Positions 1-7,452 of a stretch of 64,000 nt of DNA are shown piece by piece (position 1 is the first letter of the stretch; the number at the start of each line of letters is the position of its first letter). Under the pieces are notes generated by a model. The model did not search any database. It saw only the letters and a list, made by a program, of their open reading frames with translations, and was not told the DNA's origin. A program made the position numbers and the translations under genes. Origin of the DNA: Pseudomonadota bacterium (GTDB lineage: Bacteria; Desulfobacterota; Desulfobulbia; Desulfobulbales; JAGXFP01); assembly GCA_018823285.1 (NCBI GenBank), contig JAHJIQ010000042.1:1-64000 (forward strand). The letters run 5' to 3'.

Positions 1-133
1 TTCACTCTTCACTCTTCACTCTTCACTCTTCACTCTTCACTCTTCACTCTTCACTCTTCACTCTTCACTCTTCACTCTTCACTCTTCACTCTTCACTCTT
101 CACTCTTCACTCTTCACTCTTCACTCTTCACTC
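1..133. repeat. Heptad tandem array H1 (TTCACTC)n
   Basis: Nineteen perfect tandem copies of the 7-mer TTCACTC run from the window edge, so the array probably extends further left. Read on the minus strand the unit is GAGTGAA, which contains TGA. The minus-strand hydrolase gene next to it ends inside this array. Heptanucleotide tandem repeats of this kind resemble the STRR sequences described in filamentous cyanobacteria; any relationship is inference. Confidence 0.97.
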
Positions 134-1328
134 TTCCGTCCGGTAGATTCGTAAGAAAATCGTCGATCCCGGCGAGCATTTCCCGGTATTTCGGGTTCCA
201 GGTCAAGCGGCGCATGGTTCCTTTGGCCAGGTGGTGGCGAGTGATCTCGCCATAGGGGATGTTTTCGCCGGTGCGGCATTCCTCGGATTTTGCCGAGCTG
301 AAAAAATAATGGAGACAGTTCAGGTAATCGCCGTTTGCGCCGTAGTGCGTATCCGTTGGCGGAATGGTGATGGCGGTGTGGGCGGAACTGAGAATGTTTG
401 CTGAAGTTCCACCAACGGCAGAGACCGTGATTCTGGGATCGGAAAAAGAGTTTGTGCGTTTATCACCATAGATCAGGAGCCGGCTTTCCGGAGACGGGAT
501 CTTTTTCATGAAAAAATCAATGGTGAACTCCGAATCGACCGTCCGGTCCTCCCGGCTGAGCACCGTGAAAGCAGGGAGGGTCAGGCGGTTCTCCGCAGAG
601 AGGGAGGCGATTTCCCTGGTCAGGAGGTAAACCTGGGCGGCGCTGTTGGCGGCAAAGGATTCATACCTCGCATAATCGACACTTTTTCTGGTGATCAGCC
701 AGGTTTTGAATGTGCTCAAGGTCCCGGCAAGCCGGTCGAAGCCGGTGTTCACTTTCAGGCAGGGAGAGAAGAGAAAGAGCCCGGCGACCCCGTCGGGATT
801 TTTCAGGGCGTGCAGCACGGCAAGCGCCCCGCCGGTTGAAAAGCCGCCGATAAATACCCGGTCGACCTCCCGTTTCAAACTGCTCACCCCGTATTCGGTG
901 GCCTTCACCCACTCCTCCATTGTCACTTCGGTCTGGTCGCCCGGAACGGTGCCGTGACCGGGGAGGAGGATGGCGCGGACCAGAAAGCCACGCTCGCGAA
1001 AATGACGGCCAAGGTCCCGCATATGATAGGGGGAATCGAAAAGCCCGTGGATCAGCAGGATGCCGTTGACCGGTTTCCCGTTCTCCTCGGGGACCATTTC
1101 AAAGGGCAGGTTTGCTTCAATGATTTTCTCCCGGTCCGGCCCGTCAAGATCGATTCGACTTCCCTCGATAATCTGCCGGTAATGGCGGATATAGGTCCGG
1201 AAATCAGAATCCGGTGTGAGCGTGAAAGCGCTGTTCAATCCGGAGGGTTTAAGACCCGGAACCTCTTCATTGCAACCGGGCAGAATGATGAGAAGCAACA
1301 GGATCAGAAAGTGAGAGCGGTTTTTCAT
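114..1328 (-). CDS. Alpha/beta hydrolase lipoprotein
   Basis: A 404-residue predicted lipoprotein. The chosen ATG gives a signal peptide with a hydrophobic LILLLLII core and an LPGC lipobox, so the mature protein should be lipid-anchored at the outer part of the envelope. A longer frame from a TTG at 1370 would bury the signal and is less likely. The fold is alpha/beta hydrolase: LIHG oxyanion-type motif, nucleophile elbow GFSTG, an acidic residue in SREDRTVD and a late His in AHTAI, consistent with a carboxylesterase or lysophospholipase-like enzyme. The substrate is unknown. The last residues (RVKSEE) and the TGA stop are encoded by the heptad array H1, so the native C-terminus was probably replaced. 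Confidence 0.85.
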   Translation of the reverse strand: MKNRSHFLILLLLIILPGCNEEVPGLKPSGLNSAFTLTPDSDFRTYIRHYRQIIEGSRIDLDGPDREKIIEANLPFEMVPEENGKPVNGILLIHGLFDSPYHMRDLGRHFRERGFLVRAILLPGHGTVPGDQTEVTMEEWVKATEYGVSSLKREVDRVFIGGFSTGGALAVLHALKNPDGVAGLFLFSPCLKVNTGFDRLAGTLSTFKTWLITRKSVDYARYESFAANSAAQVYLLTREIASLSAENRLTLPAFTVLSREDRTVDSEFTIDFFMKKIPSPESRLLIYGDKRTNSFSDPRITVSAVGGTSANILSSAHTAITIPPTDTHYGANGDYLNCLHYFFSSAKSEECRTGENIPYGEITRHHLAKGTMRRLTWNPKYREMLAGIDDFLTNLPDGRVKSEE

Positions 1329-1376
1329 TTGGAAGTCGGAAGCCGGAAAAATAGTGGAGATCGGTAACAACGGTGA

Positions 1377-1784
1377 TTACTCAATCTTTCTTTCCCGTGT
1401 CCTCAGGCATTTGTTGGTGAAGCTGTCGAACTCACGGCATGAGATGCTGATAAAGAGGGAGTTTCTTCTGTCAAAGCTGCAGGAGGTGGTGTAGTGACAG
1501 GTTTTGCTGAAATCGTCCCAGTGCTGGCATTCTTCCGTGCAGGTGAGGTCGCCTGCACTGATGATCTTTTTTTCGTGCAGGCAGAGTTTGTTGAAGTCAT
1601 CCCAGATCTGGCATTCGGCAATGACCACAGGCTCAGCGGCGCTGCTCCGGTTTGCAGCGCAGATGACATTCAGGCCATCGGAATGGTAGTTTTCTCCCGG
1701 AGTGAGATAGATGTTCTTCGCAACGGACAGAGTCGGAGTGGACAGAAGTAAAATGATTGCAACTAGGCTATAGCTGTTCCGCAT
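1377..1784 (-). CDS. Small secreted cysteine-rich protein with WDDF repeats
   Basis: A 135-residue protein of no recognised family. The start at 1784 is supported by an AGGAG Shine-Dalgarno about 8 bases upstream and gives a Sec signal peptide (MRNSYSLVAIILLLS, likely cleavage after SVA). The mature part is rich in Cys and holds three similar 11-residue units: CQIWDDFNKLC, CQHWDDFSKTC and CREFDSFTNKC, with consensus C-x2-[WF]-D-x-F-x3-C. Each could form its own disulphide in the periplasm. The longer reading frame to 1964 overlaps fmdB and has no signal peptide. The function is not known. Confidence 0.75.
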   Translation of the reverse strand: MRNSYSLVAIILLLSTPTLSVAKNIYLTPGENYHSDGLNVICAANRSSAAEPVVIAECQIWDDFNKLCLHEKKIISAGDLTCTEECQHWDDFSKTCHYTTSCSFDRRNSLFISISCREFDSFTNKCLRTRERKIE

Positions 1785-1834
1785 GCTGACTCCTGGTAAT
1801 GTTATGTCGGCCGCCCGGGCCGAAAGCCTCAAGC

Positions 1835-2050
1835 TCAGGAAAATCCGGACCGGGAGGAGCATCCGGAAAGGGCCCCTGCCGGAATGGAAGATTTTCCCGA
1901 ACCAACCCGGTAACTCCCGGCGGAGATGGTTTTGCTGACATTGGTGCTGCCGCATTTGCTGCATTCAATTTTTTCGCTATCTTCCGAAGAGGTTGCAATG
2001 ACTTCGAAAACCTTACTGCATTTATTACATTTATACTCAAAAATAGGCAT
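1835..2050 (-). CDS. FmdB family zinc-ribbon protein
   Basis: A 71-residue protein that starts MPIFEYKCNKC, the hallmark of the FmdB/CxxC_CxxC_SSSS family. Two CxxC pairs (C8/C11 and C30/C33) form a predicted zinc ribbon, followed by a low-complexity Ser/Gly-rich tail. An AGGAG site about 7 bases before the ATG supports the start. Family members are putative regulators, named after a gene near formamidase in Methylophilus, but their molecular role is poorly defined. It is a monocistronic-looking gene just upstream of the Cys-rich secreted protein, on the same strand. Confidence 0.9.
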   Translation of the reverse strand: MPIFEYKCNKCSKVFEVIATSSEDSEKIECSKCGSTNVSKTISAGSYRVGSGKSSIPAGALSGCSSRSGFS

Positions 2051-2201
2051 GGTATTTCTCCCTGGAGTGATGTTTTCGAGCTGTTTAATGAAAGTCTAAA
2101 ATAACTATTCGGAGGGAGTTTGTAAAGAATCGGGTTGCTGATTTTTCCGATATTTTGATTTACGGATTCCGCGGTCGGAATTATAAAACTCTTCCAGTGA
2201 C

Positions 2202-2310
2202 TCTTCGACAGTCCGCCTGGCTCAAGCTTACCCTTCGACAAGCTCAGGATGAGCGGGATTCGGCAGGCTCAGGGGAAGCGTGAGTTCGGCGAACTGTCGA
2301 AGGATGGCCC
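2202..2310. repeat. REP-like palindromic element D1
   Basis: Contains CCTTCGACAAGCTCAGG, then AGGCTCAGG and CTGTCGAAGGATGG, forming inverted arms around a short spacer. Closely related segments occur at about 16435-16505 and 32755-32880. It abuts the start of the AI-2E-type permease gene and extends that frame upstream without a stop, which explains the overlong frame there. Sequences of this type are widespread intergenic repeats in bacteria. Confidence 0.85.
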
Positions 2311-2332
2311 AATTTATTTCCGGAGAAAACTG

Positions 2333-3379
2333 ATGAATACTGAAAATGGCCCCCTCTCCAGACCGGTGGTGATTCTCCTCACGGCGGCATCTTTCGTTGT
2401 GGTCATTGCCGGCCTGAAATCCGCCCAGAGTATTCTGGTTCCTTTTATGCTTGCCGGGTTCATCGCCATTGTCTGTGCGCCGTTCCTCTTCTGGCTGAAA
2501 AAGAGAGGGCTGCCCGACTGGCTGGCACTGGTCGCTGTTATTGCTGTCGTCTCCCTGATGGGGACGATGGTTGTAGCCCTGGTGGGTAATTCCGTAAACG
2601 ATTTTACAAAAAACCTGCCTGCGTATCAGGCGCAACTGGAAGCCAAAGCAACCGCTCTTACCGCTGTTCTCGACCGGGTTGGGGTCGATCTGTCACAAGG
2701 AGGGATTACCGAACTCGTTGATCCGGGGGCATCGATGCGTTTTGCCTCATCGCTGTTGCGTGGTCTCGGCAATGCGCTTTCCAATGCCTTTGTGATCCAG
2801 CTCACCGTGATCTTTCTGCTTCTTGAAGCGGCCGGATTCAGGGACAAGGTGCGATCCGCCCTGGCCGAGCCGGAATCTTCACTGCAGGGTTTTGACCAGT
2901 TTGTTGAGAGTGTGAACCGCTATATGGTGATCAAGACCTGGGTGAGTCTGGCTACCGGTCTGGTGATTGCCCTGTGGCTGGTGATCCTCGGTGTTGATTA
3001 TCCGCTTTTATGGGGGCTTCTTGCCTTTCTTCTGAATTACGTGCCGAATATCGGTTCGATTATCGCTGCGGTGCCGGCGGTGCTGCTTGCTGCCCTCCAA
3101 TTCGGGTTGGGTTCGGCGCTTCTGGTCACCGGAGGATATTTGGCGGTGAATATGGTCGTCGGCAACGTGGTGGAGCCCCGCTTCATGGGCAAGGGGCTTG
3201 GCCTGTCGACCCTGGTGGTTTTTGTTTCCCTGGTCTTCTGGGGCTGGGTGTTCGGCCCGGTGGGCATGCTCCTCTCCATGCCCCTGACCATGGTGGTGAA
3301 AATCGCGCTGATGAGTTCGGACGAGACCCGCTGGCTCGCGATCATGATGGGCGGGGAGGGGGTTAGGAATGAAGAGTGA
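2333..3379 (+). CDS. AI-2E family transporter (YdiK/TqsA type permease)
   Basis: A 348-residue integral membrane protein with about eight hydrophobic segments, matching the AI-2E transporter family (PF01594 type): an N-terminal pair of helices, a polar central region around residues 85-130, and a C-terminal block with the typical DYPLLWGLLAFLLNYVPNIG signature. Members export autoinducer-2 or other small solutes; some act as Na+/H+ antiporters, so the substrate here is open. The ATG at 2333 has GGAG upstream; the in-frame region before it is REP element D1. The C-terminal GEGVRNEE and the TGA stop come from a heptad array (GAATGAA/GAGTGAA), so the tail is probably repeat-derived. Confidence 0.88.
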   Translation: MNTENGPLSRPVVILLTAASFVVVIAGLKSAQSILVPFMLAGFIAIVCAPFLFWLKKRGLPDWLALVAVIAVVSLMGTMVVALVGNSVNDFTKNLPAYQAQLEAKATALTAVLDRVGVDLSQGGITELVDPGASMRFASSLLRGLGNALSNAFVIQLTVIFLLLEAAGFRDKVRSALAEPESSLQGFDQFVESVNRYMVIKTWVSLATGLVIALWLVILGVDYPLLWGLLAFLLNYVPNIGSIIAAVPAVLLAALQFGLGSALLVTGGYLAVNMVVGNVVEPRFMGKGLGLSTLVVFVSLVFWGWVFGPVGMLLSMPLTMVVKIALMSSDETRWLAIMMGGEGVRNEE

Positions 3380-3412
3380 AGAATGAAGAATGCAAAATGT
3401 AAAATGCAAAAT
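3367..3412. repeat. Degenerate heptad array (GAATGAA type)
   Basis: Seven-base units GAATGAA, GAGTGAA, GAATGAA, GAATGCA, AAATGTA, AAATGCA follow each other. The stop codon of the AI-2E permease is in the first units. The array borders element C on its left side, in inverted orientation to the TTCACTC array on the right. Confidence 0.85.
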
Positions 3413-3527
3413 TAATGGGTGAGAGGAAAAGAAATTCCAGCGGATGAAGTGAGTTTTTTTAAACGATTTCAGCCGTTTATATTTAAAAAAATGCTTGACA
3501 CCGGAACAAATCAGGCCAAGATTTCTT
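3405..3527 (-). repeat. Element C, copy 1 (about 120 bp)
   Basis: The reverse complement of this stretch matches 16285-16410 over roughly 115 bases. Shared blocks include GAAGAAATCTTGGCC, GGTGTCAAGCATTTTTTT, GAAATCGTTTAAAAAA, TGGAATTTCTTTTCCTC and CCCATTAATTTT. It carries no reading frame of note and lies between two heptad arrays in inverted orientation, as if those arrays formed its ends. Function unknown. Confidence 0.85.
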
Positions 3528-3630
3528 CACTCTTCACTCTTCACTCTTCACTCTTCACTCTTCACTCTTCACTCTTCACTCTTCACTCTTCACTCTTCAC
3601 TCTTCACTCTTCACTCTTCACTCTTCACTG
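3526..3630. repeat. Heptad tandem array H2 (TTCACTC)n
   Basis: Fourteen perfect copies of TTCACTC plus one variant. It begins at the edge of element C and ends 8 bases before the stop codon of the minus-strand sensor kinase, in the orientation that reads GAGTGAA behind that gene. Confidence 0.97.
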
Positions 3631-3638
3631 CCCTTCCT

Positions 3639-5969
3639 CTATTCCACCACCGGCAGGATAACGGTGAAGGTGGTCCCTTTGCCGACCGTGCTGGTCACAA
3701 TAATCTCGCCCTCGTGTTTTTTGATGATGTCGTAGGCGATGCTCATCCCGAGACCTGTTCCCTTGCCGACCGCTTTGGTGGTATAGAACGGCTCGAATAT
3801 CCTGCCCAGTTTGTCCTCGGGGATGCCGCAGCCGGTGTCTGAAATTTCCACGAAGAGCTTGTCGTGTTCCCGGCCGGTCCGGATCTTTATTTCCCCACGC
3901 TCCTCAATGGCCTGAGCGGAGTTGATCAGGATATTCATGAAGACCTGGTTCAGTTCCATGGGGAAGCATCTGGTCTGGGGGAGTTCTCCATATTCCTTGA
4001 TCACCTCGGCCTTGTATTTCAGCTCATTCCAGATGATCTTGAGGGTGCTTTCCAGGCATTCATTGAGGTCGGCCGGTTTCATGACCTGTTCGTCGAGCCG
4101 GGCAAAACTCTTCAGGTTTCTGACAATTTCCGTAACCCGGCCTGCCCCGTCGATGGATTCCGTCACCAGGTCCTTGATATCATGCAGGACGTGGTCCACC
4201 TTGAATTTTTTCTTCTGGTTCGCGATCTCTTCCATGGTGGTCCGGTCAAGTTCAAGGGGGGCCAGAATAGCGGAAAGGGCGGTCATGAAACCACTCAGCT
4301 TGTCTCCGTATTTGTCGAGAGTGTTCAGGTTGCTGGTGATAAAGCCCATCGGGTTGTTGATCTCATGGGCGACCCCGGCGGCCAGCTGGCCGATGGAGGC
4401 CATCTTTTCCTGCTGCAGGAGCCGGGTGTGGGTCTTTTTCAGTTCATCGTAGGCCGTGAGCAGTTCCGCATTTTTCATCTGCAGAATATGCATCATGTTG
4501 TTGAAATACTCTCCGGCCCGGTGGACCGGATCGACGGTCGCTGAAAGGAACACCTCGCATTGCATGCAGGTGTCATGTTTATCCACAAAGGTCCCCTGGG
4601 GAATCCCGCCGCAGAAGGTCCCGGCAATCTGCCAGCAGCGCATTCCCGACGGTTCGCCATAGCATTCACAGTCTTTGCTGGTGCAGTTCTTGGTTTCGTA
4701 GCATTTGCCGAGGGTGGGATTATTGTACCTGACCTGCAGGTCCTGGAGATTGATTACCGACAGGATGTGGGTCGATATCTCATCCAGCGCCTGCTGCAGT
4801 TTGAAACGGTTTTCTTCGATTTCCCTGTTTTTGACCTCGAGATTCTGCTGGCTTTCCAGAAGTTTCCGCTCCGCCTTCTTCCGCTCGGTGATGTCGATGG
4901 CAAATTCAATCATCCGGGTCAGCGTGCCGTCTTTATCGAACAGGGGGTAGCCGTGGACATCGTAATGTTTTTGCCGTCCCTCCTGGTCAAAATGAATATG
5001 TTCCAGGGTGACCGGGCCACCCGTTTGCCGTACTTTATCCAATGGGCAATGACAGCCGCCGTTACGGCCGCAAGGGGTTTCGCTTTTGTGGGTCAGGGCG
5101 TGGCAGGTGGTGTTCCGCCAGGTGGCCGGATCACCGGTGGCCGGGTTGGCCATCTCGATGGAGTAGTCGGCAACGTTGATCACATAAAAGGGATAGGGGA
5201 TGGCGGCGAGCACTTCATTCAGAAACTCGCTCTGGCGCTGGAAGTCTTCCTTTGATACCGTGGTCACCCGTAAGTTTTCGACCATTTGGTTGAAGGATTT
5301 GCCGAGGCGGCCGATTTCGTCATCACTTGAAACCTCGGCCCGTACGGCAAGATCGCCCTCGCCGAGTTTTTTGGCGGCGTCCGCCAGTTCTGAAAGAGGG
5401 CGCGTCAGCCTGTTGGTCAGAAACCCGCCGAGAATGGTCACAATGACCAGGGCCAGCAGGATCAGGCCGACGATCAGCCAGAGTATGTTGTCGGCGCTCC
5501 GGGTGATGATTTTCTCGGACAGGCCGACATGGGCCCGGCCGAGTTTCCCCTCCATGATCGGCGCAGCGATATCCAGAACATCTACCTGCCCCATCCGGAA
5601 CGGCACGATCCTCGTGTCGTCATTCCCGGTTGCCGGATTAAGATCTTTCAAGGCCTCGGGGAAGCCCATCGCGAAGGTATGGGCGACGATTTCGCCCTCC
5701 TGGTCCTGGACGAACATGTAGATGGCGTCATTGTCGTGTAGGGAAAATTCGCTGACCGCAATGTTTAGTCTGACAAACTGTTTTTCGAGGAGGTAATCGA
5801 CACTCATTTCGGCCAGGTGTCTGGCGATAAACTCTCCCTTTTCAGAGAGTTCCTTTCGCAGCTTCTCCTTCAGCACGGGGACGACCAGGGTGACAAGGAG
5901 CAGACCCAGGACCGATACCGAACCGATCAGGAGAAGAAATATCTTTGCCCGAAGAGTCTTTATTTTCAT
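3639..5969 (-). CDS. Membrane sensor histidine kinase with PAS and Cys-rich domain
   Basis: A 776-residue sensor kinase. Order: TM1 (about 9-30), periplasmic sensor region to about 160, TM2 (about 165-187), HAMP, a PAS domain with Cys residues (CHALTH, CGRNGGCHCPL), a Cys-rich segment near 405-475 (CYETKNC, CECYG, CWQ, CMQCEV), a dimerisation helix with the H-box AAGVAHEINNP and an HATPase domain ending in GKGTGLGMSIAYDIIKKHEG. The ATG at 5969 is preferred to the TTG at 5981. It follows a PhnD-like binding protein gene by 26 bases, which suggests that the binding protein delivers the signal to the periplasmic domain. Transmitter and Cys-rich segment closely resemble the kinase at 61839. The gene ends 8 bases before heptad array H2. 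Confidence 0.93.
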   Translation of the reverse strand: MKIKTLRAKIFLLLIGSVSVLGLLLVTLVVPVLKEKLRKELSEKGEFIARHLAEMSVDYLLEKQFVRLNIAVSEFSLHDNDAIYMFVQDQEGEIVAHTFAMGFPEALKDLNPATGNDDTRIVPFRMGQVDVLDIAAPIMEGKLGRAHVGLSEKIITRSADNILWLIVGLILLALVIVTILGGFLTNRLTRPLSELADAAKKLGEGDLAVRAEVSSDDEIGRLGKSFNQMVENLRVTTVSKEDFQRQSEFLNEVLAAIPYPFYVINVADYSIEMANPATGDPATWRNTTCHALTHKSETPCGRNGGCHCPLDKVRQTGGPVTLEHIHFDQEGRQKHYDVHGYPLFDKDGTLTRMIEFAIDITERKKAERKLLESQQNLEVKNREIEENRFKLQQALDEISTHILSVINLQDLQVRYNNPTLGKCYETKNCTSKDCECYGEPSGMRCWQIAGTFCGGIPQGTFVDKHDTCMQCEVFLSATVDPVHRAGEYFNNMMHILQMKNAELLTAYDELKKTHTRLLQQEKMASIGQLAAGVAHEINNPMGFITSNLNTLDKYGDKLSGFMTALSAILAPLELDRTTMEEIANQKKKFKVDHVLHDIKDLVTESIDGAGRVTEIVRNLKSFARLDEQVMKPADLNECLESTLKIIWNELKYKAEVIKEYGELPQTRCFPMELNQVFMNILINSAQAIEERGEIKIRTGREHDKLFVEISDTGCGIPEDKLGRIFEPFYTTKAVGKGTGLGMSIAYDIIKKHEGEIIVTSTVGKGTTFTVILPVVE

Positions 5970-5995
5970 AAATCGTCGCAAGTAAAGGGGCCTGT

Positions 5996-6943
5996 TTATT
6001 GATCCGGGTTTTTGTGTTTTGCCAGCCAGGTTTTCATTTCCCTGACCGAGTCGTAACGGCTGTCTTCAACGGGCCCGAATTTTTCGATCATCATCCCGGC
6101 CAGGATTTCCCGCCCTTCGGGGTCTCTGTGCGCATTGAGAAAGACCTCCCTGATCCGGGACAGAAGCTCCGGGTCCATGGCCGAGCGCACCGCCACCGGC
6201 GGGATGCCGTACGGCGGGGATTTATGGATGACCTTTGTTTTCGAGGTGTGGACCGGATCTTTCCGGTTCGCGTATTCCCAGATCAGGCTGTCGACGGCGG
6301 CGCCGTCAACGAGCTTCATGGCCACCGCCTTGATCGATTTGTCGTGGGCATAGGTGTATTCGTAGCTGCTGAAAAATGAATCCGGGGTTTCATTCATCTT
6401 TGCCAGCATATAGGTTGGGACAAGGGTCCCGGTGTTGGACTGGGGGTCGGTGAAGGCGAATTTTCTGCCTTTCAGTCCGGCGAAATTTTCCACCGGGCTG
6501 TCAGCGGGGACGATCACATAGGAATAGTAGACCGATTCGCCGTAAGCTTGAGGTGCGGCAAGCGGTTGAAGGTTGAATTCCTCAATGCCGTCCACATAGG
6601 GGCCACTGCAGACAAAGGCCATATCGAGCTTTTTCTCGCGGAGCAGGTCGTTGATCTCGGCATAACTTTCCTTGTCGACATACTCAACGGGGCGGCCGAT
6701 TTTATCCGCGAGGTAGTCCAGAAAGGCGCGGTAATAAACAAGGCCCTCCCTGGGTGTAATCATGCCGCCCACCGCAAAGCGAAGTACTTCCGAGCTTGTC
6801 TTCTGGCCCGGGTCGGGTGTCGGAACCGTTTTCGTCATGTCGACGGTGGGTTTCGAGTCGCAGCCGGAGACCAGCAGAAACAGGGAGAGAACGAGGATTC
6901 TTGTAAACAGGCAGGTTCCGGATTTCCTGGAGAGTCGGCACAT
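5996..6943 (-). CDS. PhnD-like periplasmic substrate-binding lipoprotein
   Basis: A 315-residue protein of the phosphate/phosphite/phosphonate binding (PhnD-like) family, type 2 periplasmic fold. The N-terminus has a hydrophobic segment and a lipobox (VSGCDS), so it is probably a lipoprotein. Family features: FAVGGMITPREGLVYYRAFLDYLADKIGRP at the start of the mature domain (residues about 55-85), an MAFVCSGPYVDG block and the FTDPQSNTGTLVP block. No ABC permease or ATPase genes accompany it. Instead it is followed after 26 bases by a sensor kinase on the same strand, so it is probably a sensory co-receptor as in TorT-TorS. The ligand is not deducible from sequence alone. Confidence 0.88.
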   Translation of the reverse strand: MCRLSRKSGTCLFTRILVLSLFLLVSGCDSKPTVDMTKTVPTPDPGQKTSSEVLRFAVGGMITPREGLVYYRAFLDYLADKIGRPVEYVDKESYAEINDLLREKKLDMAFVCSGPYVDGIEEFNLQPLAAPQAYGESVYYSYVIVPADSPVENFAGLKGRKFAFTDPQSNTGTLVPTYMLAKMNETPDSFFSSYEYTYAHDKSIKAVAMKLVDGAAVDSLIWEYANRKDPVHTSKTKVIHKSPPYGIPPVAVRSAMDPELLSRIREVFLNAHRDPEGREILAGMMIEKFGPVEDSRYDSVREMKTWLAKHKNPDQ

Positions 6944-7069
6944 GGTTTCACCCGATATTCAGTCGCTGAATTAATGAAATGATTTGGTCCCCTGTAAACG
7001 GTCTCAATTTTCTGATTTATCTTAAGGTATTGGTTTGCTGTTATAAAATGATCCCAAGTCATGGTGGCA

Positions 7070-7382
7070 TTCCATGATTAGAATCAAGAAGCCAGAAGCC
7101 AGGAGCCAGAATGACTGATTTTTTCACCCTTCGGGTACTCACTTCAGTACCCCCTTGAAGGGTATAAGTCTCGATGTCTCGCAAGCTCGCTTTCGCCCAG
7201 GGGGCATAAGTTTCGTATAAGCAGGCACGCTGCTTAACTTAACGAATCGGTACGAGCAGACAAGCTGCTCGACTCAGCTATAAGCTTTCTCCTGGCTTCT
7301 GCCTTCTTGCGGGATACAGGAGAGAAAAAATCGCCATACCCCCTTTATTATTGGGAGGTTAACCTGGCTCAGAAAGTTGAGT
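7070..7382 (+). repeat. Element A, copy 1, interrupted
   Basis: Left arm has heptads AGAAGCC, AGAAGCC, AGGAGCC, then AATGACTGATTTT. The right part resumes with AGCTTTCTCCTGGCTTCT and ends CTCAGAAAGTTGAG. Uninterrupted copies at 31934-32088 and 55404-55571 join these parts directly (GACTGATTTTAAAGCTTTTC). Here about 160 bp of element B are inserted in the loop. Confidence 0.88.
7122..7283 (+). repeat. Element B, copy 1 (nested in element A)
   Basis: Begins TTCACCCTTCGGGTACTC, with the perfect hairpin GGGTACT/AGTACCC, continues GGTATAAGTCTCGATGTCTCGC, and ends with the hairpin CGAGCAG/CTGCTCG followed by ACTCAGCTATA. Related copies lie at 10605-10665 (partial), 25507-25590 and 47862-47942. Confidence 0.85.
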
Positions 7383-7452
7383 AAACGGTGAAAACCCCTG
7401 CAATTCTTCTTCATCATAGAGTTTTGGAGAACCACATGTCAAATAGATCGGA

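Larger units (their letters stand above)
6944..7452. other. Intergenic region made largely of nested repeats A1 and B1
   Basis: This 509-bp gap between the penicillin-binding protein and the phnD-like gene has no supported gene. About 7070-7382 is element A copy 1, interrupted by element B. The remaining bases before 7070 are AT-rich and may hold the promoter of the minus-strand phnD-kinase pair, but no convincing promoter was identified. Confidence 0.8.

Noticed and set aside
1..133. Heptad arrays as CRISPR
   Set aside because: Units are 7 bp with no spacers and no cas genes are near.
3419..3842. Frames reading through the TTCACTC array (repeated FTLHSSL peptide)
   Set aside because: They exist only because TTCACTC has no stop in this direction; there is no ribosome site and no protein feature.
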